Positions 23,772 to 34,900 of a stretch of DNA of 64,000 nucleotides are shown piece after piece; positions within the stretch are counted from its first letter, which is position 1; the number at the start of each line of letters is the position of its first letter. The notes under the pieces are model-generated. The model saw nothing but the letters and a program-made list of their open reading frames with translations, was not told the origin of the DNA and ran no database searches. Source of the DNA: Semisulcospira habei (taxonomy: Eukaryota; Mollusca; Gastropoda; Semisulcospiridae); assembly GCA_036245525.1 (NCBI GenBank), contig BTPG01000005.1:208539242-208603241 (forward strand). The letters run 5' to 3'. Position numbers and translations under genes: made by a program.

Positions 23772-24696
23772 CAACATATTATCATGTATCCCATACTCAG
23801 TGACATCATGCAGTGCTACAAATACAGTTCAAAGAGCCACGCCGGCCAAAAATCTGTTTCTCTGTCTGCTGTTCTTCAGAGCAGGGGTTATATGTCATTT
23901 ATTTGAACACGAGTTCACTCACAGAGCACACAAGTCCTAACTTTTGTCCAACAGTTACATCCCCCTAATATGTGCATCATACTTGTTACTGGGACTGTCT
24001 TCTTCTCCATCAGCATACAATTGGAAAGACCAGCAGCCTATGGGGGCCGCATGTATTAAAAAGAATTTAAAAATATAAGAATTAAAACTTGGATAAAGGT
24101 CATTAAAAAGGGGTATTTACTGCCCCCACCCCCCACTCCCCTACCCTCCCCTGAAGTTCAGGACAAATTAGCATATATACCTCCCACATATATGTCGCTG
24201 TGTCAGTGCTAAACGGCAAGGAACCTAGTAAATTGCACAGTCATAATTATTCGGCAAAATATTGTTAATAATAATTGAAAAAAAACAACTCACTAATATC
24301 AGTCAAACACCAAGTTACGTATTGTATAACATATGGACTGACAAAATGGGTCTCATTATCTGGTCAAACACCCTCTCACTATCGCTACACTAAGTCCTCT
24401 CAAGATGGCGGCGCGGCAGCCGACGCTCCTAGCAACGCGGGGAACTTCCCGAGCCCTATTATCACGATGAATCCATCTCCTGATGCAGGTTCCCGAGGCT
24501 AAATGGGTCAACAGTGTTATGCACAGCAAAGGCCTTCAGAGGGATGTATATTCTGTCCTATCAGCAGCCAACATGTGTAGATGCCTACTTGCCTTCCTGA
24601 AAAATGCATGCAGCCTCTTGGATGCCTTTATAGCAGTCAAAATCTCGCTAGCCAAGTTTTCTGAAAAATCGGCAGCTTCTGTTTGCTTACAATAAA

Positions 24697-24917
24697 TTAG
24701 TTAGTTAGTTATTTGGGTTTAACGCCGAGCAGGCGACTAAGGCCATCTCACGGCGGGATGGGTAAAAATCTGGTCAGCCAGACTAAAAGCAAGGTCTTAA
24801 GACAAGATGTAAATATAGATTAAAAATCTCAGGCTAAAATGTCGCACATGTCTTTAAAAGAAACGTCTACAGACTCTCAAAAAGGGCAAAGAAAAAATTC
24901 ACATAGTCAATGAATGC
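24697..24917 (-). other. LINE 3' UTR with (TAAC)n tail
   Basis: The + strand reads TTAGTTAGTTAGTTATTTGG at the 3' terminus. Read on the minus strand it ends GGCGTTAAACCC followed by AACT repeats. A decayed copy lies at 60452-60617, and the SINE at 62578 ends in a similar sequence. Confidence 0.85.
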
Positions 24918-27900
24918 TCAGATCTTGTTAAAAATATTGCATTCTCTCAAAAAATTGAAGATTTTGTCCGGAGGAACATCCCGGAACAAAACCTTCAAGG
25001 AGTCTGCTGTGAAGTGTTTATATCTGGTGTCAATGAGGTCAGCACAATACAGCAAAAAGTGTCGAACAGAAAACTGCTCATCACAGGCAAAACACCATGG
25101 ACGCTCATCCTGTTTAAGTAAGTAAGAGTGCGTAACATACGTGTGCCCGATGTGGAGCCGAGCAAGGACAGTCTCCTCACGGCGGCTGCCGCAGCGGAAA
25201 GGTAGACTGTCAGACAACTTAGGAAGAGCTTCATGAAGCTTGTTCCCTTCCTCTTTGTCCCACTCGGACTGCCACTCGCGGGCTATGTACGCACTAATAC
25301 CAGGTTTAAAATCACTATAGACAGTCTGTGTGTCAGGGACAGGGTCACTGCGGGCACTGTTGGCAGCAGAATCTGCGATTCTGTTGCCTTCGATGCCCAC
25401 ATGGCCTGGGACCCAAATAAAAATGATGTCATAATATTCCTTCATCAAGTCCGCGTAGAGCTCTCTAATCTGCACCAGCAGTGGATGGTCTGTTCCCGCG
25501 CCCTGAAGGGCCTGCAGGGCAGAAAGAGAGTCAGACAGAATCAGGAAGTTCCTTTCCCGAGACTGATAGGCATGCTTGAGTGCTAGCAGAATGGCCTGCA
25601 GTTCGGCACTAAATACAGAGGAATGGTCAGGGAGACGGAGCTTAAATGGGCGTCTAGGATGGCGAGAGGACACTGCAGCCGCAGCCACTCTTCCATCCTC
25701 AGATTTGGACCCATCCGTATAAAGACGACAATAGCCAGGAAAAATTGAAAGGAGTTCATTGAGGCTCTGTTGGTATATGGCTGGTGGAGTACAATCCTTC
25801 TTGTGGGCAGTCAAGTCCAGCAAGATGTCAGGAACTGGTAGTAGCCAGGGTGGAGTGACGTGTTGCAGAGATTCCGAAACTTTGTCCAGGTCCACTCCGG
25901 CCGCCTGCAGATGAGGTCGGACACGGAAGGAAAGTGGACGGACAGCTCCCGGATGGGCATCGTAAATCTCTGCAAACGACGGGGTAAAAACACAATCATA
26001 GGCAGGATTTTCTGGATGGGCCTTCAGCTTCAGAACGTAGCTGAGCATGAGGCGGATGCGGCGGAGCCTGAGAGAAGGCTCCCCTGCCTCTGCATACAGA
26101 CTAGGAACTGGAGATGTCCTGAAGGCTCCCAGACATATGCGCAGACCTTGATGGTGAATTGTGTTCAGACGCTGTAGAACAGACTTGGAAGCCGAGCCAT
26201 ATACCACAGAGCCGTAATCCAGTTTGGACCGAACAATGGCCCGGTACAGTCGAAGTAAGACGATACGGTCTGCACCCCAGTCAGTACGACCAACGACACG
26301 AAGAATGTCGAGGGCCTTCCGACAAGAGGTTCTAAGGTAGTTAACATGGTTGCGGAAGGTCAATCTTTTGTCAAAGATGACCCCCAGAAACTTTGCCTCT
26401 TCGGCCACCTGAATTGGCACTCCAGCAATGCTCAGGGTAGGTTTTGGAAAAAATTTCATCTGGTTAGTAAAATGCACACAGACTGTCTTGGAGGGCGAGA
26501 ACCTGAATCCGTTGAGAGACACCCACCCCTGGATGCGATCAACGCACAGCTGCAAGCGCCTCTCAAGGGACGCAAGTCCTCGACCTCGTGCACACAAAGC
26601 AAAGTCGTCCACAAACAAAGAGCATTCAGAATCATCCTTGACGGCCTTTACAATGTTATTTATTTTAATGCTAAATAAAACAGGAGATAGAATGCTGCCC
26701 TGCGGGACACCCATCTCCTGTTCAAAGGAGTCGGAGAGGGTGGAGCCCACACGGACATGGAACGACCTGTTAGACAAAAAATTGTGAATAAAAACAGGCA
26801 GGTGCCCTTTAAAACCCATGTCCGACAAATCAGACATTATACCATACTTCCAGGTAGTGTCATATGCCTTTTCAAGATCAAAGAAAATTGCATAGACATG
26901 CTGCTTGTTGACAAAAGCATCTCGGATAAAAGACTCAAAGCGGACTAGATGGTCAGTTGTACTACGGAAGCCCCGGAAACCGCACTGGAGGTCTGTGATG
27001 AGACCATGTGACTCAAGATGCCACACCAGTCGGGCGTTGACCAAGCGTTCCATAGTCTTACATAAACATGATGTCAAAGCTATTGGCCGGTAGTTGCCCG
27101 GGTCGGAAGGATCCTTACCCGGCTTGGGGATTGGCACAACCACAGCCTGGCGCCAAGATGGCGGAAAACGACCGGTTATCCAGATATGGTTAAAGGCCTT
27201 GAGAAGTACAAGGAGTGAATCCTCAGGCAGATGAGTTAGGAGCTGATAATGGATGGTATCTAATCCAGCAGCAGAGTCAGTACATTTCAGCATGGCTTGC
27301 TGCAATTCTGAAAATGTAAAGGGGGCATTATAGTCTTCCGAGTTATCTGATATAAAATCACAAGCACAAGATTCTCGCTTCTCCTTCTCTCTCTGGAAGA
27401 AAGGTGAATAATTCTCTGTTGAAGAATTATGGGCAATGGTGGAGGCAAGCAAATTGGCCACAGCCTTTTTATCTGTGACCAAACTGGCACCATCTCTAAG
27501 ATGGCCGACAGAAGCCGAGCCACCCCTGCCCCTAATTCTTCGAACAGCCTTCCAGACTTTTTGGGACGGAGTCCTAGAAGATAAAGATGAGACAAAGCGT
27601 CTCCAGGAAGCACGGCGTTCGCGTTTAAAAATGTAACGGGCTTTCGCCCGCTGTCTTTTAAATGTTAAAATATTTGCTTGCGACGGATTACGAAAAGCAC
27701 GTCGCTGAGCAGATTTGCGTATTTTTTGGGCCTTGCGGCACTCTTCATTGAACCATGGTACTCTCGGCCTCCGAGGGACTGATGTGGAAGTTCTAGGGAT
27801 GGTTTCACCTGCTACGTCCAACAAAATCAAAGTAAAACAAGAAACAGGTTCTTCAGCTGACATGACCACCTCCTCTGTAAGACGAGACTGACAGAGGGAG

Positions 27901-28610
27901 GCAAACAGAGGCCAGTTAGCTTTCTTGAGATTCCAGCGCCCCACCGGCGAATCCTCCACACAGCTGACCGATGACAGGACTACTGGGAAGTGGTCACTAC
28001 CACACAGGTCATCGTGAACCTTCCAGTCAAAGTCCAGCATGAGAGAAGGATCACACACAGTGAGGTCTAGAACAGAACTAGATCCTGAACCTGGGTTAGA
28101 GTATGTAGGTGAGCCATCGTTAAAGACACATAGGTTAAGTTGAGAAAAAACATCTTCTAACATTTGACCTCTGCCATCATAGTGGTCACTGCCCCAAAGG
28201 TGAGCGTGACCGTTAAAATCCCCCATGAGAATAAAGGGAGGGGGCAGTTGATCTACTAAGTTAAAAATATCATTGCTACAGACCCGCAGTGATGGTGGCA
28301 GGTAAATACTGCATATGGTTATGGTCTTCTTTAAGGTAACCCGAGCTGCGACAGCCTGAAGACAGGTGTCGACGCTAACGGGGCTACATAAAATTTGGCT
28401 ACTAATGAGAAGAGCCGCTCCACCCGAGCGCCTCTCCGAATCAGAGCCTTTATGTATAACATTAAAACCATTAAAGGACACAGGGTCAGAAGTCTTCAGG
28501 TAAGTCTCCTGAAGAGATATTACTGAGGGGTTATAGAACTTGACTAAAAGACGCAATTCCTCAAAGTTAGCTTGAAAACCACGACAATTCCACTGAAGCA
28601 AAGAGTCCAT
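24918..28610 (-). CDS. LINE ORF2: endonuclease, reverse transcriptase, RNase H (1230 aa)
   Basis: Encodes the enzyme that nicks target DNA and copies the element RNA. The N-terminal endonuclease has WNCRG (residues 7-11), GDFNGHAH and GSDHFPV. The RT has PKPGKDPSDPGNYRPIALTS, FFDLEKAYD, GVPQGSILSPVLF and the catalytic FVDD box near residue 666. An RNase H domain follows from about residue 965 (DGSKSEDG, AELQAILLALKHA, LSDSLSAL and PGHVGIEGNRIAD near 1070), so its acidic residues and His are present. A C-terminal CFAC..H..C motif looks zinc-binding. The ATG at 28610 is two bases past the ORF1 stop (TAA TC ATG), which suggests reinitiation. No stops or frameshifts. Confidence 0.95.
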   Translation of the reverse strand: MDSLLQWNCRGFQANFEELRLLVKFYNPSVISLQETYLKTSDPVSFNGFNVIHKGSDSERRSGGAALLISSQILCSPVSVDTCLQAVAARVTLKKTITICSIYLPPSLRVCSNDIFNLVDQLPPPFILMGDFNGHAHLWGSDHYDGRGQMLEDVFSQLNLCVFNDGSPTYSNPGSGSSSVLDLTVCDPSLMLDFDWKVHDDLCGSDHFPVVLSSVSCVEDSPVGRWNLKKANWPLFASLCQSRLTEEVVMSAEEPVSCFTLILLDVAGETIPRTSTSVPRRPRVPWFNEECRKAQKIRKSAQRRAFRNPSQANILTFKRQRAKARYIFKRERRASWRRFVSSLSSRTPSQKVWKAVRRIRGRGGSASVGHLRDGASLVTDKKAVANLLASTIAHNSSTENYSPFFQREKEKRESCACDFISDNSEDYNAPFTFSELQQAMLKCTDSAAGLDTIHYQLLTHLPEDSLLVLLKAFNHIWITGRFPPSWRQAVVVPIPKPGKDPSDPGNYRPIALTSCLCKTMERLVNARLVWHLESHGLITDLQCGFRGFRSTTDHLVRFESFIRDAFVNKQHVYAIFFDLEKAYDTTWKYGIMSDLSDMGFKGHLPVFIHNFLSNRSFHVRVGSTLSDSFEQEMGVPQGSILSPVLFSIKINNIVKAVKDDSECSLFVDDFALCARGRGLASLERRLQLCVDRIQGWVSLNGFRFSPSKTVCVHFTNQMKFFPKPTLSIAGVPIQVAEEAKFLGVIFDKRLTFRNHVNYLRTSCRKALDILRVVGRTDWGADRIVLLRLYRAIVRSKLDYGSVVYGSASKSVLQRLNTIHHQGLRICLGAFRTSPVPSLYAEAGEPSLRLRRIRLMLSYVLKLKAHPENPAYDCVFTPSFAEIYDAHPGAVRPLSFRVRPHLQAAGVDLDKVSESLQHVTPPWLLPVPDILLDLTAHKKDCTPPAIYQQSLNELLSIFPGYCRLYTDGSKSEDGRVAAAAVSSRHPRRPFKLRLPDHSSVFSAELQAILLALKHAYQSRERNFLILSDSLSALQALQGAGTDHPLLVQIRELYADLMKEYYDIIFIWVPGHVGIEGNRIADSAANSARSDPVPDTQTVYSDFKPGISAYIAREWQSEWDKEEGNKLHEALPKLSDSLPFRCGSRREETVLARLHIGHTYVTHSYLLKQDERPWCFACDEQFSVRHFLLYCADLIDTRYKHFTADSLKVLFRDVPPDKIFNFLRECNIFNKI

Positions 28611-28612
28611 GA

Positions 28613-30052
28613 TTAAGTCTTATCTGGGGGTAAGGAGTTTTTCCCCCCTTTTTCCTTTACCTTGGAAGGAGTTGAAGAAACAGAGGGGGGCCGGCTCCCG
28701 GGCCTCCTCTGGTTCTTCGGAGAGGAAGGGGGTGGAGCTGCCGCAGCATCAGCAACAACAACTTCCACTCCCTCCATCTGCTCCTCCAGTGCAGCATATT
28801 TGTTTTGAAGGGGGACATCTGTGTTCCCCTTCTGGGCCCGTGCGCACAGCGGTCCCATAGATTTCTTAGACTTCTGGTCCTGGGCAGCGTTCCTGCCGCT
28901 AGAGTTAGCGGCCTTAGAAGGCTGACCAGAGCCAGAAGCCTTTGGAGTTGACTGACTAACAGGTTTGGGTGGGGGCTGAGGCTTAGGGGCAACAGAAGGC
29001 GGCACAACCGGACCGGCCGTGTCCGCCTTCTGCGTTCCCTGGCTCCTTGTCACCACCGGAGGAGGGTTACTCTCCAGGGGCGAGATGAGCCGAGGCTCCG
29101 CCCCCAACCAAGAAGTTGGGGTCTGACATGAAAAGTCTTTGGTGGGGCGCTTGCCTGCCACCGCTGCACTAAAAGTATACACAGAGGTGTTAGAGGTTGG
29201 GGCAGCCGCAGCTGCACCAGGGCCTTCAACCAGTTTTTTGGCATCCAGAAAGGACAACCCCTTCTCCACACGCACCTGCTGAATCTTGCACTCGGATATC
29301 CAACGAGGGCATTTCTTATCCGAAGCCATATGCGCCCCCTGGCAATTCACACACAGGGGGGTGGCTGTGCAGGACTCAGCAGAGTGTCCGGGCCTAGTGC
29401 AACGGGCGCATGAAGCCTCTGCCTGACGGCACGTCTTCTGCCCATGGCCATACTTTTGGCACTTAAAGCACCGGAGGGGAAGAGGGACGTACTTTTTCAC
29501 TCGCAGGGAGTAGTAACCTCCCCAGATGGTAGTAGGAGGGGTGGGGGTGCCAAACGTCAGGATGATGGTAGGGAGACGGATCTCCCCACCACCTCGCTTG
29601 GAAGCGAAGCGCCTGACGCAAGTCACCCCCTGAGACTTAAGGTTCCTTACAAGTTCATCTTCTGACAGTTCTGCCAAAGCTTGATCTTTGATTACGCCTC
29701 TTGACGAATTCATAGTTTTGTGGGGTGTGACTTCCACAGGAGTGTCTCCGATGGAAGAGAGCCCCAGTAGCCCGCTGGAGTGTGCCCGAGTACGGCACTC
29801 CACCAGCAAGTCACCAGACCTGAGGCGCTGGGCGTCAGGCCTGCCAACACGGCTCCTGAGGGTCTCCCCCACCAGAAAAGGATGCAGCTTGGTAACTGGT
29901 TTCTCCTTCATCTTGCTATGGACAATGAGGAAGCGAGGCCATACGGCCGACGCCTGAGGCGTCGCTTCCTCACAGTCTGAATCACTGTCATGTTCAAATT
30001 CGGTGTCTATATGCCGTTTCTGTGCTAGTTTTGGTTTTTTTGTTTTATCCAT
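28613..30052 (-). CDS. LINE ORF1: gag-like RNA-binding protein (479 aa)
   Basis: Nucleocapsid-like partner of ORF2. The N-terminal third is acidic (residues about 17-30). It has three consecutive CCHC-type knuckles in the middle: CFKCQKYGHGQKTC, CARCTRPGHSAESC and CVNCQGAHMASDKKC. The C-terminal half is a low-complexity Pro/Ser/Lys-rich tail. The order acidic head, conserved domain, zinc knuckles, basic tail is the usual plan of I/Jockey-group ORF1 proteins. The ORF is intact and ends two bases before the ORF2 ATG. Confidence 0.93.
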   Translation of the reverse strand: MDKTKKPKLAQKRHIDTEFEHDSDSDCEEATPQASAVWPRFLIVHSKMKEKPVTKLHPFLVGETLRSRVGRPDAQRLRSGDLLVECRTRAHSSGLLGLSSIGDTPVEVTPHKTMNSSRGVIKDQALAELSEDELVRNLKSQGVTCVRRFASKRGGGEIRLPTIILTFGTPTPPTTIWGGYYSLRVKKYVPLPLRCFKCQKYGHGQKTCRQAEASCARCTRPGHSAESCTATPLCVNCQGAHMASDKKCPRWISECKIQQVRVEKGLSFLDAKKLVEGPGAAAAAPTSNTSVYTFSAAVAGKRPTKDFSCQTPTSWLGAEPRLISPLESNPPPVVTRSQGTQKADTAGPVVPPSVAPKPQPPPKPVSQSTPKASGSGQPSKAANSSGRNAAQDQKSKKSMGPLCARAQKGNTDVPLQNKYAALEEQMEGVEVVVADAAAAPPPSSPKNQRRPGSRPPSVSSTPSKVKEKGGKNSLPPDKT

Positions 30053-30696
30053 ATTATATTAGTAGAGATATTCATCCCCCGGGGGTCCCCGCCCGCCACC
30101 GAGCCCAACAAGGGAAAGTGCAACTGTCGGCGGGTCTCCAGCCGACGCACAATGGAGACTGCCCGAAAGATATACTCAAGGGGGTAAGCCCGATTGAACC
30201 GTTTGAGCCACCGCCTTCTATCACACCGTTGAATGCAGGGGAATACTGGCGTAAAGCACCTAATCAGCAGCAAAGGCTATAGCATGGTGCTCCGTATAGC
30301 AACCCGCATGTCAACAGTGGGATAGGGCTCAACGTGACAAGAGCCGATTGACTAGGCCGGTACGACTAGCCTCCCGTTTAGGCAGAAGTCAAGGCCAAAG
30401 TGGAGTGTTTCAGCCACCAGGATCCTCTTCTCCCCCGACACGGGTCTCCAAGCACGGCAAACACTTGGGATCCAAAGGACCAAAAAGTCACGAGTATTTT
30501 TAAGGACCAATCCAACATGGTACGACCTAGGTTAGCACAGCTCCTTAAAAACCGGACCAGTGAAAAGGCTGAACAACATATCTGCTGACATCAAGTCCTA
30601 ATCCTGGACAAAGATGGCACCCGTCCGCTAGCCCACTCGGTCAGGGACTGAGCGGACTACCCACCTACGCCACGTGGAGGCCGGTGCCGGGTAGGC
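30053..30696 (-). other. LINE 5' UTR
   Basis: GC-rich region of about 640 bp between the 5' TSD and ORF1, expected to hold the internal promoter. No ORF. It begins (minus strand) GCCTACCCGGCACCGGCCTC. Confidence 0.75.
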
Positions 30697-30915
30697 TTGC
30701 TTACAATAAACAGAATGATAACTATATATAGTGGTCGTTTAGTGGAAGAAAATGACGAATACACAGCGCTGCCCAACCTCATCAAAAAAACACTCCAATG
30801 TTTTTACAGGTATTGACCCTGACCCTGACACTGAGGAGGCAAGGTAGGCAATCTGCGTATCATGACAAGGGAGGGCAACCATGTCATATCTATGTCATTT
30901 TTCGCTGTGTTTCAG

Positions 30916-31412
30916 CCAAGCGGTGGTCGCAAGGCAGCACAATGTATCTTTCCGGCATGATCGGCTTTATCCCATCAACCATGGAGATTGTCCCAGGAGG
31001 CGCTGCTGCAGAGACTGAACAAGTGAGTTGTACAGAGCCAGCATCGAGTATAGGTGTGCTTGTAGAGGCTCAGTCATGAACAGCCATGGTTTTAGCCACA
31101 GGCGCGGGATGATCGTTGCGTCATTGCGTCTAACACGGATAGTAGCAGCTACCGGTGTTAGGAGCAATGACGCAACGATCATCGCGCGCCTGTTTTTGTT
31201 TTGTTTTTTTTTAAATTTTTGTTTTTGTTTTTTTAAAGCAGGCTGGTGGTATGTCAGTTTTAGACAGCTATGGTTAATGCTGAAATAACTTGTGCACTGT
31301 GGATGTATGTTTTTGTTTGAACATAGGACTGACCATGATTGTATTTCCAATTTTCAGACACTGAAAAAAATTGGTGGAGTTTTGAAAGGAGCTGGCGCAA
31401 CATACAACATTG
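30916..31412 (+). CDS. RIDA: RidA family exons 2 and 3 (30916-31022, 31358-31412), frameshift in the first
   Basis: After a tttcag acceptor, exon 30916-31022 begins in phase 2 (C|CAA) with QAVVA. A single extra base near 30932-30934 then shifts to GSTMYLSGMIGFIPSTMEIV and PGGAAAETEQ, the RidA strand/active-site segment. The exon is 107 nt where 106 would keep frame. Exon 31358-31412 encodes TLKKIGGVLKGAGATYNI and ends phase 1 with G before gt. The RidA exon at 3473 starts with TT and would complete Val, so the two halves fit perfectly, yet they lie in reverse order on the same strand. No downstream exon 4 was found to 64000. Either a second, broken paralogue or a scaffolding error. The intron contains a perfect-looking hairpin at 31099. 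Confidence 0.78.
31099..31192. repeat. Hairpin in RidA intron
   Basis: CAGGCGCGGGATGATCGTTG with CGTCATTGCGTCTAACAC pairs with GTGTTAGGAGCAATGACG and CAACGATCATCGCGCGCCTG. Arms of about 40 bp. Confidence 0.9.
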
Positions 31413-31606
31413 GTCTGTTATAAAATTACACGTAGAGGCTTTGAAATTTATTGTTTATTGTTTTTTGCTGTGCTCAACAGACCGATCCACTATTTATTTG
31501 GCTCCGCCCATTGTGGTGGCGCATCAGCATCATCCAAATGCCTTTAACTTCTGATTGGTTTTCTTATGTATGTTTGCACGTGTGTGCGTAGATCATTTAA
31601 ATTCGT

Positions 31607-31823
31607 TTAACTCATTCTACCCCAGACACACCACAGCAAGATAAGGATCGACCATGATAGTTCAAGGGTGATGCCAGAATAGCTTGGCGCCTATGGGCGC
31701 CAAGCTATTGTGGCATCACCCTTGAACTATCATGGCCGTCGATCTGTGTCCTGCACTGCACTGCAGTCTTTAGAGGACAACGGCAAAAATTTGGGATTCC
31801 GGTGTTGGTGTAGAATCGGTTAA
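31607..31823. mobile_element. Palindromic MITE, subfamily 2
   Basis: TTAACTCATTCTACCCCAGA start, core GGCGCCTATGGGCGCC, GTAGAATCGGTTAA end. 217 bp. Confidence 0.9.
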
Positions 31824-31851
31824 AGGTAGTAGGATTCTGCATACATACATG

Positions 31852-31909
31852 TTTTTGTAACGCGCTTAGAGCCCACTGCTCCTGGGGATTCAGCGCGATA
31901 TAAATGCTC

Positions 31910-31979
<70 letters not shown>
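31852..31979. repeat. SINE/LINE-type tail and (ATT)n
   Basis: AACGCGCTTAGAGCCCACTG then CAGCGCGATATAAATGCTC leads into about 69 bp of ATT. This is the usual look of an ATT-tailed retroposon 3' end. The RTE element follows directly. Confidence 0.7.
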
Positions 31980-31983
<4 letters not shown>

Positions 31984-34900
31984 CACCAGGGAGGCCCCTT
32001 TGGGGGCTTAACTGCCTGTCCCAAGTCAGGATAAAGGAGAAGGGTTAGGCGTGGGGCTAGCGACTCCACCCTGTAAAAAGAAACTTGCTACGGAAACGAC
32101 AACAAGGGAAAAAGCGACAACCGGCGCTGGGAGCGAAGCAGACCAGGAAACTGGACTTATGACGGATGGGGACCAAAGCCGCAAGGACGTCTCCACCCCG
32201 ATAGCGGAACTCCTGACGCCAAAACGATGGATCAGAATTGGATGCTGGAATGTGCGAACGCTCTACCAGACTGGAAAGCTGGCGCAAGCAGTAAGTGAAC
32301 TGAACCGCCACAAACTAACCCTCATGGGAGTAACAGAAGCAAGATGGACTGGTGCTGGCAAACAGAGGTTGAGCTCCGGAGAAGTCATCATCTGGTCTGG
32401 AAGAACAGACAACGAACACCGAGAAGGAGTTGCTGTCATCATCAATAAGAGCAAGGCCAACACCGTTCTACAGTGGAAACCTGTGAACGAGCGCCTGCTG
32501 TACGTCAGGATGAATTCCAAATACGCAAAGCTGTCTATTGTTGTGGGCTACGCACCGATAGACGACGCGGAAGAAGAGGATAAGGATGCATTCTACGACG
32601 CCCTCCAAGCTGTTTTGGAAGACATCCCTCGACATGACGTGCTGATGCTGATCGGTGACTTCAACGCTAAGGTCGGCTGCGACAATGAAGACAGAGAGAG
32701 GACCATGGGACGACATGGAGCGGGTGTGATCAACGACAACGGGGAGAGGCTGGTCAATTTCTGCGAGGAAAATGACTTAGTCATAGGAGGGACCCTGTTT
32801 GCGCATAGGGAGATCCACAAACTCACATGGAAATCACCAGACGGCAAGACCCAGAACCAGATCGACCACATCATCATTAACGGTCGCTGGAGGCACTCTC
32901 TGCAGGATGTGCGAGTGATGCGACATGCTGACATTGGCAGCGACCATAGTCTTCTGGTGGGGAAGGTGACATTGAAGCTTAGGAAAGTAAAGATAGGAGA
33001 CACCAGAAATCAGCGCTACGACGTGGCCAAGTTGAAAGACCCAAAAGTGAAAGAAGAGTTTAGGTTGGCCCTCAGGAATAGATTTAGTGTTTTGGAAGAT
33101 GAGACAGCGCTGACTATTGAAGATTTCAACAGAGCCATGAAGGAAACAGGAGGGGAAGTTTTAGGATACAGAAAGAGCAGGAAGACAGAGTGGATCTCAG
33201 AAGACACGTGGGCTCGCATAGAAGAGAGAAGACAGATCAAGAAGAAACTTTTGGACGCCAAATCACCAAGACTGAAGGAAAGAATATCAAGAGAATACAG
33301 AGAGAAAGATCAAGCGGTGAAGACATCAGCGAGAAGAGACAAGAGAATGCACACAGAAAGGCTGGCAGAAGAAGCGGAGGCAGCTGCAAAACAGAGAGAC
33401 ATGAAGACAGTATACCAGAACACCAAGAAGCTGAAGGGCGATTACGGGCAGTACCACGACCTTCCAGTGAGAGCTGAAGATGGAACTCATGTCACAGTAG
33501 AGGAAGAGAAGCTGAAGAGATGGAAGCAACACTTCGAGTCCATCCTGAACCGCTCAGACCCACCAACCCTCACTGACATTCCTGAAGCGGAGGAGGACCT
33601 GGACATTAACCTCGGCAACATTACTATTGCGGAAGTCAAGCAGGCCATTCAAAAGCTGAAGAACGGGAAGGCACCTGGCGATGACGGAGTGTGCCCCGAG
33701 ATGCTGAAAGTAGAAGATACGGTAACGCCGCAGCTTCTTTGTCAGATTTTTCAAAAGATCTGGGACACTGAAGAAGCGCCGAGCGATTGGAAGACCGGCA
33801 CCATCGTCAAACTTCCGAAGAAAGGAGACCTGGGGAACTGTAACAACTGGCGAGGCATCACCTTACTATCCCTCACCAGCAAGATCTTCAGCCGCATTCT
33901 CCTTGAACGCATTACGACAGCAGTGGATGGCATCCTTCGCCAGGAGCAGGCAGGCTTTAGGAAAGGCAAGTCCTGCATTGACCATATTTTCGTCCTGAGA
34001 CAGATCCTTGAACAGTCTAACGAATGGAATGGATCCCTCTATGTGGTCTTTGTGGACTTTGAGAAGGCCTTCGACAGTCTGCATCGAGACTCCCTTTGGA
34101 AAATCCTGCGATACTATGGAATCCCCCAGAAACTTGTCAACGTCATCAGGTCCCTGTACAAGAATTTTGAGTGCAGAGTCGTCCACAACAACCAGCTCAC
34201 CGAACCGTTTAAGGTGGAAACCGGAGTGAAACAAGGATGTATTCTTTCGCCGATCCTCTTCTCAATGGCAATTGATTGGATCATGCGCCGCACCACAGAG
34301 GGAAGGAGGCAGGGAATTCAGTGGACGCTGACCTCAATGCTGGATGACCTCGACTACGCCGATGATATCGGGCTGCTGGCAAGCAGAAACCAGGACATGC
34401 AACAGAAGACACAACAGTTGACACAGTCAGCAAGCTCCATAGGTCTCGGGGTCAACATTAGGAAGACTCAAGTCATGAGGAAGAACACCATAGTGGGCGA
34501 CCCAATCACCATCAATGACCAACCTCTGCAAGAGGTGGACGAGTTCACGTACCTGGGCAGCAAGGTTACCACAGATGGAGACTGCACAAGGGAGATCACC
34601 ACAAGAATCAGCAAAGCCAACCAAGCCTTCGCAATGCTGAAACCCATCTGGAGGACCACAAACCTGAGCATCCACACCAAGCTTCGTATTTTTAAGAGTA
34701 ACGTGCTGAGTGTCCTTCTCTATGGGTCAGAGTGCTGGAAATCCACTACTGCTACGGAACGCAAGCTGGAAGTCTTCCAGAACAAGTGCCTGCGACGGAT
34801 CATGAAGGTCTTCTGGCCAAACATGATTACAAACGAGAAACTACGGAAGAGAGCAGGCGCAGACAGCATCGCTGAAACCATCGCCACACGGAGATGGAGA

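Larger units (their letters stand above)
22649..24456. mobile_element. 1.8-kb TA-flanked element with GGGCT(C/G)GGGAAG ends, nested
   Basis: Starts GGGCTGGGGAAGCTGACGTC and ends GGGGAACTTCCCGAGCCC. TA lies at both junctions inside the interrupted MITE. The terminal 60 bp match the short elements at 21688 and 58075 in inverted orientation. The interior holds (AAT)n at about 23188-23242, a C-run near 23390, a tail-like 'gaaactttattttataacgg' at about 23269, and (AC)n at 23697-23768. No transposase ORF is seen, so it is non-autonomous. Confidence 0.85.
22486..24511. mobile_element. Subfamily 1 MITE split by a nested element (22486-22648 and 24457-24511)
   Basis: Left part has TTAACCC and the full core to CCCTTGAA. 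After the insertion the right arm resumes with TTATCACGATGAATCCATCT and ends GGCTAAATGGGTCAA (last TTAA mutated). Confidence 0.88.
24697..30696 (-). mobile_element. Full-length I/Nimb-like LINE, 6.0 kb, with 14-bp TSD
   Basis: TTGCTTACAATAAA flanks it exactly at 24683-24696 and 30697-30710, a perfect target-site duplication. Inside, read leftward, are a 5' UTR of about 640 bp, ORF1 (gag-like, zinc knuckles), ORF2 (endonuclease, RT, RNase H) and a 3' UTR of about 220 bp ending in TAAC-type repeats. RNase H after RT plus CCHC ORF1 places it in the I group (I/Nimb/Ingi-like). Intact ORFs and a perfect TSD imply a recent insertion. Confidence 0.93.
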
